A stretch of 64,000 nt of DNA from Paracoccaceae bacterium (GTDB lineage: Bacteria; Pseudomonadota; Alphaproteobacteria; Rhodobacterales; Rhodobacteraceae), in NCBI GenBank assembly GCA_030148225.1, contig JASBTX010000042.1, positions 1 to 64,000 of the forward strand, in the 5' to 3' direction. The notes under the pieces were generated by a model that did not search any database, was not told the origin of the DNA, and was given only the letters and a program-made list of their open reading frames with translations. Positions 29,672 through 38,573 of the stretch are shown piece by piece (within the stretch, counting starts at the first letter, position 1; each line of letters opens with the position of its first letter). The position numbers were made by a program, and so were the translations under genes.

Positions 29672-31444
29672 TTACGGTCCCGGTGGCACCGGAGGGGGCG
29701 GAAGAATGATCGGTGGGATCGAGACCGCAGTAAACTGAACATCCAGCGAACCGGCAGGATGGTTGCCATCGAGGATGACAATCGCCGTTCCGTCCATCCG
29801 CACGGTGGTTTCATCGGCGGTGGAATCATAGCTGGTGGTGATGGTTGGTGGTGGCCCGGCAAAGGCCCCGAGATCGATGCGCAGTGCCTCTGTCGCGCTG
29901 TTGAAATCGGTAATCCGGGGAATATCGGTCGGTGCCAGATCAAGGATCTGGAACTGATCGGTGCCGACACCGCCTGCGGCCACGTCGCCTTCGCCCACAT
30001 AGATTTCATCCTGACCGACACCGCCGGCAAGGCTGTCATCGCCGCTTCCGCCATATATGTCGTCATCGCCCGCGCCGCCGATGACCGTATCGTCACCCGC
30101 ATCACCAAAGAGCCGGTCGTCGCCCGAGTTGCCGTCAATCACGTCATTGGCAAAGCCGCCCGAGATCGAGTCGTTGCCAGCCCCACCTTCGAGGGCGTCG
30201 TTGCCGTTGCCGCCGATCATACGGTCGACACCATCACCGCCAAAGAGCGTATCATCACCCGATGCGCCGATCAGGCTGTCATCGCCACTTTCGCCAAACA
30301 GGCGGTCATTCCCGGTACCGCCGCCCAGCGTGTCGTTGCCCTCACCCCCGTAAAGGAGGTCGTTGAACTGACCGCCGCTCAGGCTGTCATCGCCCGACTC
30401 ACCGCTGAGCGTATCTGTGCCGGCCTCGCCCAGCAGCAGGTCGTTGCCCGCACCGCCCGCGATATCGTCGTTGCCAAAGTCACCCTCGAGCCGGTCATCG
30501 CCACCTTCGCCGTCAATCGTGTCGCCACCGACGCCACCATAGATGAGGTCGTCGCCACCCTGACCGGAAAGGATATCATTGCCGCCGCCGCCGAAGATCA
30601 GATCATCGCCCGAAATCGGATTGCCGGGGATGTCACCATTGATGGTGTCATCACCCGAATTACCAAACAGCCGGTCATCGCCCGACCCACCTGACATCCG
30701 GTCATTGCCCCGGTTGCCAAAGAGATCCTGATCATCATGCGCACCGCCAAAAATATAGTCATTGCCTGGCCCGCCAAATAGGTCATCGTCACCGCTGCCG
30801 CCATAGAGCGAATCCGTGCTGCCCTCGCCAAAGGCGCGGTCGTCACCCCATCTGCCGTACAGGATATCGGTGCCGTCATCGCCTTCCATCGTGTCATCGC
30901 CGGAACCGCCATCCAGCCTGTCACTGCCGATGCCGCCATAAAGGAGGTCGGCCTGCGGGCCACCATCGATGCTGTCATTGCCCTGGCCACCCTCGGCCCG
31001 GTCCATGCCTTCGCCGCCATAAAGATCGTCATTGGACCAACCGCCAAAGAGCGTGTCATCACCACTCTCGCCAAAGATCTAATCGCGGTCCGCATGGCCA
31101 AACAGGCGATCCGCACCCGCGCCGCCAAATACGGTGTCTTTGCCAAGCCAGGCATTCGCGACGTCATCGCCGGAATCGCCATAGATCAGATCGTCGCCCT
31201 TGCCGCCAAAGATCGTGTCGTCATCCTCGAGCGCTTCGATGGTTTCATCCAGCGGACCGCCGCTGAGGTCATCCTGATTGGGCGTGCCGATGATATGGGT
31301 GATCGGCGCAACCGGGCCCGTCGGGGTGGTTGGTGTTGTGCCGGACGTATCCGCGGATGTATCTTCGTCCTCATCATCATCGACAAGCGCGTCGATCAGA
31401 AATCCGAATCCGAGGACGCCAAGAAAAAGAAACAGATCGAACAC
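29672..31444 (-). pseudogene. RTX calcium-binding protein gene interrupted by an in-frame TAG
   Basis: A 590-codon frame starting at GTG (31444) and ending at 29672, interrupted by a single TAG at 31079-31081. Upstream of it lie 121 codons; downstream the same frame continues for over 460 codons with no shift. The protein has an N-terminal hydrophobic segment (LFLFLGVLGFGFLIDALV), an acidic linker (DDDEDEDTSADTSG), then more than thirty RTX nonapeptides of the GGxGxDxL type, and a C-terminal beta domain (DQFQILDLAPTDIPRITDF) ending in a Pro-rich tail. RTX repeats bind calcium and fold outside the cell. The repeat reads HADRD-stop-IFGESGDD, so the TAG replaces one residue within a regular repeat. 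It may be a recent pseudogene, an amber readthrough or a sequencing error. Confidence 0.85.
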
Positions 31445-31809
31445 GGAATATCCCCCACTTGAACCTTCGGAATTTTGTCAAAAATGTGGCGGCGTATGTC
31501 AAATAATATCAAAAATTCAATGGTTTATGTATCTTATTGTCGAGTTTGCCGGGACAGTTTTGACAGGAATTAAAACATTGTTAACGAATTGGAACCGGCC
31601 CGTCGGGGAATCAGATGGTGGCCGGTTCTGCCCTGCAATTCAGAACTTATCTGTCCGGCAGAGCGTGGTGCTGTATGCGCAAAATAAGGCTTTCCCTTTG
31701 GACTGAATCCCCCTATACGCCCTCATCCGCGAATTGGCGGAGCCTCCATGGGCCTTGCTGGACGACATCCCGGCCTGCGCCATAACCCCTAACCGTAAAG
31801 GAGCCCCCG
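31445..31809. other. AT-rich intergenic region between divergent RTX gene and rpsO
   Basis: 365 bases without a credible gene. The RTX-proximal half is distinctly AT-rich. It holds two TTTGACA copies (read on the minus strand) 21 bp apart (31476-31482 and 31497-31503), a TATTAT hexamer (31503-31508, minus strand), and a perfect CtrA-type site (31570-31585). GTGGGGGA precedes the RTX GTG start. The half nearer rpsO is GC-rich and presumably carries the rpsO promoter, with TATACG at 31714-31719 as a weak -10 candidate. Confidence 0.6.
31570..31585 (+). promoter_or_regulatory. CtrA-type binding site TTAA-N7-TTAAC
   Basis: TTAA (31570-31573), seven bases, TTAAC (31581-31585): an exact match to the alphaproteobacterial CtrA consensus. 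It lies about 125 bases upstream of the RTX start and about 225 bases upstream of rpsO. The RTX gene is the more plausible target. Confidence 0.5.
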
Positions 31810-32079
31810 ATGTCGATTACTGCAGAAGAAAAAACCCGCCTGATGAAGGAATATGCCACCAAGGACGGCGACACCGGCTCGCCCGAGGTTCAGGTGGCCA
31901 TCCTGTCAAGCCGCATCGCCACGCTGACCGAGCATTTCAAGATCCACAAAAAGGACAATCACGGTCGTCGCGGACTGCTGAAGATGGTCGCGCAGCGCCG
32001 CAAGCTGTTGGACTATGTCAAAGGCAAGGATGAAGCGCGCTATCAGGATCTGATCAAACGTCTGGGTCTGCGCCGCTAA
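31810..32079 (+). CDS. rpsO: 30S ribosomal protein S15
   Basis: An 89-residue primary 16S rRNA-binding protein. Typical features are [38 protein letters not shown] and the closing [13 protein letters not shown] strong GGAG Shine-Dalgarno precedes the ATG. As in many bacteria it is followed by pnp, here separated by its own terminator. Confidence 0.97.
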   Translation: MSITAEEKTRLMKEYATKDGDTGSPEVQVAILSSRIATLTEHFKIHKKDNHGRRGLLKMVAQRRKLLDYVKGKDEARYQDLIKRLGLRR

Positions 32080-32102
32080 GACCGGCACCATTGAGAATAG
32101 AG

Positions 32103-32130
32103 AAAGCCGCGCCCACCGGGTGCGGCTTTT
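32103..32130 (+). terminator. Rho-independent terminator of rpsO
   Basis: AAAGCCGC (32103-32110) pairs with GCGGCTTT (32122-32129); the inner CCC/GGG bases can extend the helix, and a TTTT run closes it. Confidence 0.8.
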
Positions 32131-32156
32131 GCCGTTTCGGGGCATCCGGCAAATCT

Positions 32157-32187
32157 TTGGTTTTCAAATGTGGATAAACCATATAGG
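32157..32187 (+). promoter_or_regulatory. Candidate pnp promoter
   Basis: TTGGTT (32157-32162) followed after 17-19 bases by CATATAGG (32180-32187). It lies just after the rpsO terminator and would give a leader of roughly 120 bases before pnp. Confidence 0.35.
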
Positions 32188-32190
32188 GAC

Positions 32191-32301
32191 GCGCCATCTG
32201 AGACGTGGCGCTTTGATCCCGGTGCCGTGCAATAGGACAAGGGATCGGTGGCAATGGGGCCACCATTGAAACGGGAGACCCGGAGGGCCGGGAGTGCTCC
32301 C
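32191..32301 (+). promoter_or_regulatory. Structured pnp leader (three hairpins)
   Basis: Three stem-loops precede pnp: GCGCCA/TGGCGC (32191-32211), GGTGGC/GCCACC (32247-32264), and a two-part stem GGGAG/CTCCC enclosing CCCGG-AGGG-CCGGG (32273-32301). The last ends three bases before the AAGGA ribosome binding site (32304-32308). In E. coli a pnp leader hairpin is cut by RNase III for autoregulation; the same here is inferred, not shown. Confidence 0.5.
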
Positions 32302-32315
32302 TTAAGGATACACAG

Positions 32316-34454
32316 ATGTTTAACGAAACGAAGAAGTCTATGGAGTGGGGGGACGAGACCCTTACGCTCGAAACAGGTAAAGTGGCCCGTCAGGCGGATG
32401 GGTCCGTGATTGCGACGCTGGGCGAAACCAGCGTCATGGCGAATGTCACATTCGCCAAGAGCCAGAAAGAGGGACAGGATTTCTTTCCCCTGACGGTTCA
32501 CTATAACGAGAAATACTATGCCGCCGGCAAAATCCCGGGCGGTTTTTTCAAGCGCGAGGCGCGTCCGACCGAAAAGGAAACGCTGACCAGCCGTCTGATC
32601 GACCGGCCAATCCGCCCCTTGTTCGTCGAAGGGTTCAAGAACGAAGTTCTGGTGATCTGCACCGTGCTGTCGCATGACCTGGTCAATGATCCCGATGTTG
32701 TGGCGATGATCGCGGCTTCGGCGGCACTGACGCTGTCGGGTGCACCTTTCATGGGGCCGATTGCCGGTGCGCGGGTTGGTTTCGTGGATGGCGAATATGT
32801 CCTGAACCCGTCCATCGACGACATGCACAAGCTGCGTGACAATCCTGAACAGCGTCTGGACCTTGTGGTTGCCGGGACAAAGGACGCGGTGATGATGGTG
32901 GAATCCGAGGCCTATGAACTCTCTGAAGCCGAGATGCTGGGCGCGGTCAAATTCGCCCATGAATCGATCCAGCCGGTTATCGATCTGATTATCGATCTGG
33001 CAGAGGAATGCGCCAACGAGCCGTTCGATTTTCAGCCTGCCGACTATTCCGGCCTGTACGAAGCGGTCAAGAAGGCGGGCGAGGCAGACATGCGCGCCGC
33101 ATTTGCCATCACCGACAAACAGGAGCGCACCGCAGCGGTTGCCGCGGCACGCACGAAGATCGTCGAATCCCTGAGCGAAGACGAGCAGGCCGATGCCAAT
33201 CTGGGTTCTGCCCTGAAAAAGCTCGAGGCGGGCATCCTGCGCGGCGATGTTGTCAAAACCGGCAAGCGTATTGATGGCCGTGACACAACCACGGTGCGCC
33301 CAATCGTCTGCGAAACCGGCCTTTTGCCACGCACCCATGGTTCGGCGCTCTTCACGCGCGGCGAAACGCAGGGCCTTGTCGTGACAACGCTGGGTACCGG
33401 CGACGATGAACAGATGATCGACGCGCTGCACGGCACGTATAAGTCGAACTTCATGCTGCACTATAACTTTCCGCCCTATTCGGTGGGTGAAGTCGGCCGC
33501 TTTGGTTTCACCGGACGCCGCGAAATCGGCCATGGCAAACTGGCATGGCGCGCGCTGCAGGCGGTTCTGCCTTCGGCGACGGATTTCCCCTATACGCTGC
33601 GCGTCGTGTCCGAGATCACGGAATCAAACGGTTCGTCATCCATGGCATCCGTTTGCGGTGGCTCGCTCAGCATGATGGATGCGGGTGTTCCGCTGAAGGC
33701 ACCGGTGGCCGGTGTGGCCATGGGTCTTATCCTGGAAGACAGCGGTGAATATGCGATCCTGACCGACATCCTGGGTGACGAGGATCATCTGGGTGACATG
33801 GATTTCAAGGTTGCCGGCACGGAAAACGGCATCACCTCGTTGCAGATGGACATCAAGGTCGCCGGTATTACGCCCGAGATCATGGAAAAAGCGCTGGCAC
33901 AGGCGCGTGACGGGCGGATGCATATCCTTGGCGAGATGGCCAACGCACTGACCGAGGCGGGTGATTTCTCGATCCACGCGCCGCGCATCGAGACCATGAA
34001 CATCCCAACCGACAAGATCCGTGAAGTCATTGGTTCGGGCGGCAAGGTCATCCGTGAAATTGTCGAGGTTTCGGGCGCCAAGGTGGATATCAACGATGAC
34101 GGCGTCATCAAGATTGCCAGCCCCAATGGCGAGGCTATCCAGAAAGCCTATGACATGATCCACGCCATCGTGGCCGAGCCTGAAGAGGGAGAGATCTATC
34201 GTGGTAAGGTCGTAAAGATCGTCGATTTCGGCGCCTTCGTGAACTTCTTTGGCAAACGTGACGGTCTGGTGCATGTGTCCCAGATCGAAAACCGCCGCCT
34301 GAACCATCCTTCGGATGTGCTGAAGGAAGGACAGGAAGTCTGGGTCAAGCTTTTGGGCTTTGATGACCGTGGCAAGGTACGCCTTGCGATGAAGATGGTC
34401 GATCAGGAAACCGGACAGGAAGTTCAGAAAGAAAAGGAAGAGGCAGAGGGCTGA
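32316..34454 (+). CDS. pnp: Polyribonucleotide nucleotidyltransferase (PNPase)
   Basis: Phosphorolytic 3'-5' exoribonuclease of the degradosome. The 712 residues hold two RNase PH domains; the second has [24 protein letters not shown]-type active-site residues and [20 protein letters not shown]. The KH domain ([15 protein letters not shown], about residues 565-615) and S1 domain ([20 protein letters not shown], about 620-695) follow. The ATG has AAGGA upstream. A hairpin-rich leader and strong terminator make this a single-gene unit. Confidence 0.97.
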   Translation: MFNETKKSMEWGDETLTLETGKVARQADGSVIATLGETSVMANVTFAKSQKEGQDFFPLTVHYNEKYYAAGKIPGGFFKREARPTEKETLTSRLIDRPIRPLFVEGFKNEVLVICTVLSHDLVNDPDVVAMIAASAALTLSGAPFMGPIAGARVGFVDGEYVLNPSIDDMHKLRDNPEQRLDLVVAGTKDAVMMVESEAYELSEAEMLGAVKFAHESIQPVIDLIIDLAEECANEPFDFQPADYSGLYEAVKKAGEADMRAAFAITDKQERTAAVAAARTKIVESLSEDEQADANLGSALKKLEAGILRGDVVKTGKRIDGRDTTTVRPIVCETGLLPRTHGSALFTRGETQGLVVTTLGTGDDEQMIDALHGTYKSNFMLHYNFPPYSVGEVGRFGFTGRREIGHGKLAWRALQAVLPSATDFPYTLRVVSEITESNGSSSMASVCGGSLSMMDAGVPLKAPVAGVAMGLILEDSGEYAILTDILGDEDHLGDMDFKVAGTENGITSLQMDIKVAGITPEIMEKALAQARDGRMHILGEMANALTEAGDFSIHAPRIETMNIPTDKIREVIGSGGKVIREIVEVSGAKVDINDDGVIKIASPNGEAIQKAYDMIHAIVAEPEEGEIYRGKVVKIVDFGAFVNFFGKRDGLVHVSQIENRRLNHPSDVLKEGQEVWVKLLGFDDRGKVRLAMKMVDQETGQEVQKEKEEAEG

Positions 34455-34480
34455 CAAGACCCAAACGCCGATATGATCAG

Positions 34481-34508
34481 AAAGGTCCCGCCCCCGGCGG
34501 GACCTTTT
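34481..34508 (+). terminator. Rho-independent terminator of pnp
   Basis: AAAGGTCCCGCC (34481-34492), loop CCC, GGCGGGACCTTT, then further Ts. A 12-bp stem with a T-run. Confidence 0.9.
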
Positions 34509-34550
34509 TCGTTTCGCACGGGGCGGACTGAAAGGCGGCTTCCATAAAAT

Positions 34551-34572
34551 CGACTATTGTGCTACTATTGTG
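34551..34572 (+). repeat. Tandem 11-bp direct repeat upstream of the hydrolase gene
   Basis: CGACTATTGTG (34551-34561) and CTACTATTGTG (34562-34572) are back to back, one helical turn apart and differing in one base, followed by TAATTA. They lie 30-50 bases before the hydrolase ATG and may form an operator overlapping its promoter. Confidence 0.5.
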
Positions 34573-34601
34573 TAATTATCGACAAAATTTTGGAGGACCA
34601 C

Positions 34602-35489
34602 ATGGAACGCAAGAAGGCATCCGACTTTCACCCCAAGATACTGGAGCTTTATGACGGCTATGTGCATGGCAAGATGACCAAGCGCGATTTCCTGAGCGGG
34701 GCCACCAAATATGCGGCGGCGGGTGTAACTGCGGCTGCGTTGCTGGAGAGCCTGCAGCCGAATTATGCACTCGCCCAGCAGGTTGCGCCCGATGACCCGT
34801 CCATCGAGACCATGACCGCCATTTTCGACAGCCCCGAAGGCCACGGAACAGTGTCGGGTCTGATGGCAAAGCCGGCCGGTGCGACGGGCAAATTGCCGGC
34901 GGTGCTGGTCATCCATGAAAACCGGGGGCTGAACCCCTATATCGAGGATGTGGTGCGCAGAACAGCGAAGGCGGGTTATCTGGCATTTGGTCCCGACGGG
35001 TTGTCACCGATCGGGGGGTATCCCGGCAATGATGACGACGGACGGGCAATGCAGAAATCCATGGATCGGGTTAAACTGATGGAGGATTTCTTTGCTGCAT
35101 TCGACTTCCTGAGCAACCATGATGGCGCAACCGATAAGGTGGGTGCGGTCGGGTTCTGCTATGGCGGCGGGGTCTGCAATGCGCTTGCCGTCAACTTCCC
35201 TGAAATGGCGGCCTCGGTGCCGTTCTATGGCCGTCAGGCGGCGGCAGAGGATGTGCCGCGTATACAGGCACCGCTATTGTTGCACTACGGGGAACTGGAT
35301 CAGCGGATCAACGCAGGATGGCCCGATTACGAGGCTGCGCTGAATGAAAACGACAAGGCGTTTGCTGCCCATTTCTATGCCGGTGCCAATCATGGTTTCC
35401 ACAACGACACGACGCCGCGCTACGATCCCGAGGCGGCGGAACTGGCCTGGGCAAGGACCCTGGACTGGTTCGCGACGCATCTTTCCTGA
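34602..35489 (+). CDS. Dienelactone hydrolase family protein, probably exported
   Basis: A 295-residue alpha/beta hydrolase. The N-terminal region MTKRDFLSGATKYAAAGVTAAALLESL resembles a Tat signal with Lys-Arg instead of Arg-Arg, ending near NYALAQQ. The catalytic triad of the dienelactone hydrolase family is visible: Cys in GFCYGGG, Asp in GELDQRINAG, His in GANHGFHND. The ATG at 34602 follows a strong GGAGGA (34592-34597). It stands alone between the pnp terminator and the L,D-transpeptidase gene. The substrate is unknown. Confidence 0.88.
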   Translation: MERKKASDFHPKILELYDGYVHGKMTKRDFLSGATKYAAAGVTAAALLESLQPNYALAQQVAPDDPSIETMTAIFDSPEGHGTVSGLMAKPAGATGKLPAVLVIHENRGLNPYIEDVVRRTAKAGYLAFGPDGLSPIGGYPGNDDDGRAMQKSMDRVKLMEDFFAAFDFLSNHDGATDKVGAVGFCYGGGVCNALAVNFPEMAASVPFYGRQAAAEDVPRIQAPLLLHYGELDQRINAGWPDYEAALNENDKAFAAHFYAGANHGFHNDTTPRYDPEAAELAWARTLDWFATHLS

Positions 35490-35500
35490 TCGTACGATCC

Positions 35501-35528
35501 CGGGCCGTGCCGGTAATGGCGCGGCCCG
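35501..35528 (+). terminator. Possible terminator after the hydrolase gene
   Basis: CGGGCCG (35501-35507) pairs with CGGCCCG (35522-35528), with a smaller GCC/GGC inside the loop; an A/T-rich stretch follows at a short distance. A GATCGTACGATC palindrome (35488-35499) overlaps the stop codon. Confidence 0.4.
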
Positions 35529-35636
35529 AAAGCACGATTTTCAACAAATATCGCCCAAAAAAACTCCATATTTTTCCGTTCTAGTGAGTCCAAGATGCAA
35601 CGGCCGGAGCTTCAATATCTTGTGAAGCAGAAAGTC

Positions 35637-35666
35637 TTGTATTTTGATTCGGTCGGCCTTTAGACT
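35637..35666 (+). promoter_or_regulatory. Probable promoter of the L,D-transpeptidase gene
   Basis: TTGTAT (35637-35642) and TAGACT (35661-35666) with an 18-base spacer, predicting a start about 30 bases before the ATG at 35704. Confidence 0.4.
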
Positions 35667-35703
35667 CTTGCAAACAAAAAATTTAGGGGAAGGGATAGAA
35701 GTT

Positions 35704-36351
35704 ATGTTGACACGACGGCATTTCATCGCCACCGGCGCAGCGGCGACTGCGGCAACTCCCGCGTTGGCACATTACAGCTATGAAATACCAGAGGATTACC
35801 TGCCAAAGTTCGTGACCCTGCCCTTTGATTTGCCCTTGGGGTCGATCCATGTCGAGCCGGATTTGTTCAAACTGTATCTCACGACCTCGCCTGCCCGAAA
35901 AAAGGGCGATCAGATGGTTACGCGGGCGATCCAGTATACGGTGGGTGTCGGACGCGGATCGCTCTACCACACGGGCATGTACACCGTTGGCGAGAAACGC
36001 GAATGGCCGGATTGGCGTCCGACCAAGGAAATGATGCGTCGCAATCCGAACTATCTCCAATACGCCAATGGCGTGCCGGGGGGGCCGGGCAATCCACTGG
36101 GGATCATGGCGCTTTATCTTTTCAATGCCGAAGGCAAAGATACGGCGTTGCGCATTCACGGAACACCCCAGCCCTGGACAATCGGTCAGGCAGTTTCAAA
36201 TGGGTGCGCGCGCCTTGTCAATGATCACGCGATCCGCCTGTTCAACCAGGTTCAGGTCGGCGCCTCGGTCACGCTTCATCGCAAGGGCCGGGTCGTTGCG
36301 GGTGTTCAATCCGATCTGACCGAGACCCCGGATTACAGCGTTCACTACTGA
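35704..36351 (+). CDS. L,D-transpeptidase (YkuD family), Tat-exported
   Basis: A 215-residue periplasmic enzyme that forms 3-3 peptidoglycan crosslinks or attaches proteins to the wall. It has a twin-arginine signal (TRRHFIATGAAATAATPALA). The YkuD catalytic region reads LRIHGTPQPW then SNGCARLVNDHAI, with the conserved His and the nucleophile Cys. The ATG at 35704 puts the Tat motif at the N-terminus. A terminator follows before the convergent peroxiredoxin gene. Confidence 0.9.
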   Translation: MLTRRHFIATGAAATAATPALAHYSYEIPEDYLPKFVTLPFDLPLGSIHVEPDLFKLYLTTSPARKKGDQMVTRAIQYTVGVGRGSLYHTGMYTVGEKREWPDWRPTKEMMRRNPNYLQYANGVPGGPGNPLGIMALYLFNAEGKDTALRIHGTPQPWTIGQAVSNGCARLVNDHAIRLFNQVQVGASVTLHRKGRVVAGVQSDLTETPDYSVHY

Positions 36352-36385
36352 TCTGGCCCAAGGGCTGATTCAGACAGGAATACGA

Positions 36386-36411
36386 AAGGGCCCGGAGTGA
36401 TCCGGGCCCTT
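36386..36411. terminator. Bidirectional terminator between L,D-transpeptidase and peroxiredoxin genes
   Basis: AAGGGCCCGGA (36386-36396), loop GTGA, TCCGGGCCCTT (36401-36411): a perfect 11-bp stem at a convergent junction, with only short A/T flanks. Confidence 0.75.
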
Positions 36412-36432
36412 GGCGTTTGAACGATGCGTGTC

Positions 36433-37086
36433 TCAGCCCGGGAGGCTGGTCATCCGCAGATAGGGCAACTTGGTTTCGAATTCGCCGAACTTGGCCTTTG
36501 CATCTGCATCGGACAGGGCGACGGGAATGACAACATCCTGCCCGTGGGTCCAGTTGGCGGGCGTGGCAATGCCATGTTCAACGGTTGCCTGCAGCGCATC
36601 GAGGGCGCGCAGAATCTCGGCAAAATTCCGTCCTACGGTCATCGGATAGGTCATCGACAGCTTCAGCTGCTTGTCCGGGCCGATGATAAAGACAGAGCGA
36701 ACGGTCTGGCTGTCGGCGGGGGTGCGGCCCTCGGGCAGGTAGGCCTCGGCGGGCAGCATGTCGAACGCCTTGGACACTTCCAGACCTTCGTCGGCCACGA
36801 TGGGAAATCCGACATCGGCACCGCCGACCTTTTCAATATCCTTGATCCAGCCTTCATGCTCTTTGACACCGTCGACCGATACGCCCATCACCTTGGTGTT
36901 GCGTTTGGCCCATTCATCGGCCAGCTGCGCGACGGCACCAAACTCGGTCGTGCAGACCGGTGTAAAATCCTTGGGGTGGGAAAACAGGATGGCCCAGCTG
37001 TCACCGATCCAGTCGTGAAACGAGATCTTTCCCTGGCTTGTTTCGGCAGTGAAATCGGGCACGGTGTCATTGATGCGCAGTCCCAT
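36433..37086 (-). CDS. Peroxiredoxin, 1-Cys (Prx6) type
   Basis: A 217-residue cytoplasmic thiol peroxidase. The peroxidatic Cys lies in FTPVCTTEFG, and the longer C-terminal domain (TVGRNFAEILRALDAL, then TPANWTHGQDVVIP) marks the Prx6 class; no resolving Cys is seen. AAAGGA precedes the ATG. A CCGGTGG/CCACCGG hairpin lies upstream at 37118-37136, between the dehydratase stop and this start. Confidence 0.94.
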   Translation of the reverse strand: MGLRINDTVPDFTAETSQGKISFHDWIGDSWAILFSHPKDFTPVCTTEFGAVAQLADEWAKRNTKVMGVSVDGVKEHEGWIKDIEKVGGADVGFPIVADEGLEVSKAFDMLPAEAYLPEGRTPADSQTVRSVFIIGPDKQLKLSMTYPMTVGRNFAEILRALDALQATVEHGIATPANWTHGQDVVIPVALSDADAKAKFGEFETKLPYLRMTSLPG

Positions 37087-37203
37087 CGGGTATCCTTTCG
37101 GCTTGAGTGCTGATGCGCCGGTGGTCCCGCCACCGGTGATGGTGTCTAGATGGGGTATCGCGACGCGGGAAACAAGCCTGTGCTCAGGCTGGCGGGTGGT
37201 GGC

Positions 37204-38010
37204 TTAACCCGCCTCGGCGATCATGTTCTGCGCACCGTCTTCGTTTTCCACCCAGAGCTTCAGCCCCTGATTCGAGGACTTTGCGCAAAGCCGCGCGCGC
37301 TGAAATTGAAAAAGCGGCGCAGTGGCGCGGAAAGAAAATGACGTGAGGCCGCCAAGGGACTCTGCCGCCATATCCATCAAAAGATGCGCCAACAGCGGCC
37401 CATGCACGACAAGACCGGGATATCCTTCGACCGATTTGCAGTAATCGATATCATAGTGGATGCGATGCCCGTTAAATGTCAGAGCCGAGTAGCGAAAAAG
37501 CAGGGTCGTATCAAAATTGTATTCCCGACTGATTTCTGCGCCGTCAGGGGCCGGGCGGGCCGGGGGCAGCGGATCGTCGGGGCTGCGGTCATTCAGAAAG
37601 ACGAGGTCCTGTTCCTCGGTCCGGCGCAGCGTGCCGGACTGGCGGATGGCGTGTTCGAGCGTGACAATCGCCATGGGGCCGGAACGCCCGTCCTTGCGGG
37701 TATGGTTGATAACACTCAGTTTACGTTCGGCAGGGATACCGGTCACCACGGGCGCATGAAATTTCAGCCGCCCCCCAGCCCACATCCGCCGCGGCAGACC
37801 GGTTGCGGGTATGAAACTGCCCAGCGCGGGATGGCCGTCGCGCCCCAGTTTTGCCGGTGGTTCCGGCCGCCAGAAATACAGGTGATGGGCAAATGGCGGA
37901 AGCGTTGAGGGCGTGTCACCCCGACCAAGCGCCGCAGACAGTGCGGCCAGCCTCGCGGGATCCATCACATCCGTTACCCGTTGCACCCGGTCGCGATTGT
38001 CGTCCATCAT
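37204..38010 (-). CDS. MaoC/FAS1-like dehydratase (mesaconyl-C4-CoA hydratase-like)
   Basis: A 268-residue double hot-dog protein of the HTD2/FAS1-like dehydratase group. Landmarks are HHLYFWRPE, LPRRMWAGGRLKFHAPV, then LLFRYSALTFNGHRIHYD, which has the hydratase-type His, and YPGLVVHGPLLAHLLMDM. Related enzymes hydrate mesaconyl-C4-CoA or other enoyl-CoA esters. ATGs at 38010 and 38007 are both possible; GAGG upstream supports 38010. It is divergent from a VOC gene with only 33 bases between starts. Confidence 0.82.
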   Translation of the reverse strand: MMDDNRDRVQRVTDVMDPARLAALSAALGRGDTPSTLPPFAHHLYFWRPEPPAKLGRDGHPALGSFIPATGLPRRMWAGGRLKFHAPVVTGIPAERKLSVINHTRKDGRSGPMAIVTLEHAIRQSGTLRRTEEQDLVFLNDRSPDDPLPPARPAPDGAEISREYNFDTTLLFRYSALTFNGHRIHYDIDYCKSVEGYPGLVVHGPLLAHLLMDMAAESLGGLTSFSFRATAPLFQFQRARLCAKSSNQGLKLWVENEDGAQNMIAEAG

Positions 38011-38043
38011 TCTGCAGGCCTCATTATCCGGAGCATGTTTGAA

Positions 38044-38445
38044 ATGATCCCACATATCAATGCGCTGGACCACCTGGTTCTGACCGTCGTCGATATTGGC
38101 CGAACTGTTGCGTTTTACGAGGCGCTGGGCATGGTGGCCGAAGAGTTTACACCCGCCGATGGCAGTACGCGAACAGCGCTGAAATTCGGGCCACACAAGA
38201 TTAATCTGCATCAGAAGGGCCACGAATACCTGCCCCATGCCCAAAGCGCCGTTCCGGGTTCGGCCGATATCTGTTTTCTGTCCGACAGCCCGCCCGAGGC
38301 CTGGGTCGCGCGTTTGCAGGCGCTGGGCATCGCGATCGAAGAGGGTCCGGTGCGCCGGACAGGGGCCACGGGGCCATTATTGTCAGTCTATATCCGCGAC
38401 CCCGATCTGAACCTGATCGAAATTGCGCATCCCTTGTCTGGATGA
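38044..38445 (+). CDS. VOC family (GLOD5-like) protein
   Basis: A 133-residue vicinal-oxygen-chelate domain. LDHLVLTVVDIGRTVAFYEALG carries the first metal His; RTALKFGPHKINLHQKG holds the second; IRDPDLNLIEIAHP holds the Glu. This is the GLOD5-like arrangement. ATG 38044 has GGAG (38030-38033) at proper spacing; ATG 38035 would be too close. It is divergent from the MaoC-like dehydratase gene. Substrate unknown. Confidence 0.82.
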   Translation: MIPHINALDHLVLTVVDIGRTVAFYEALGMVAEEFTPADGSTRTALKFGPHKINLHQKGHEYLPHAQSAVPGSADICFLSDSPPEAWVARLQALGIAIEEGPVRRTGATGPLLSVYIRDPDLNLIEIAHPLSG

Positions 38446-38573
38446 CAGTCAACATGTGACAATATCTTGGGGATAACTTGCCGGCGGAAACCATATCCAG
38501 CGTTTCAGCTTGACTCAGTGAAAGCGGCGTCAGAAAAATTGCCGGTAACAAGAAACATGACAGGCACGCGCCC

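Noticed and set aside
29630-30694. Long plus-strand open frame rich in Val, Ala and Thr opposite the RTX gene
   Set aside because: It is the complement of repetitive GGxGxD codons, which lack stops on the other strand. It has low-complexity composition, no ribosome binding site and no family resemblance.
29672-31081. Periodic DNA repeats that could suggest a CRISPR array or satellite
   Set aside because: The periodicity is 27 bases and follows RTX nonapeptide codons with variable third positions; there are no identical repeats with unique spacers.
37118-37136. CCGGTGG/CCACCGG hairpin between the dehydratase and peroxiredoxin genes as a terminator
   Set aside because: The stem is short and is not followed by a T-run in the transcribed direction, so I mention it only as a hairpin.
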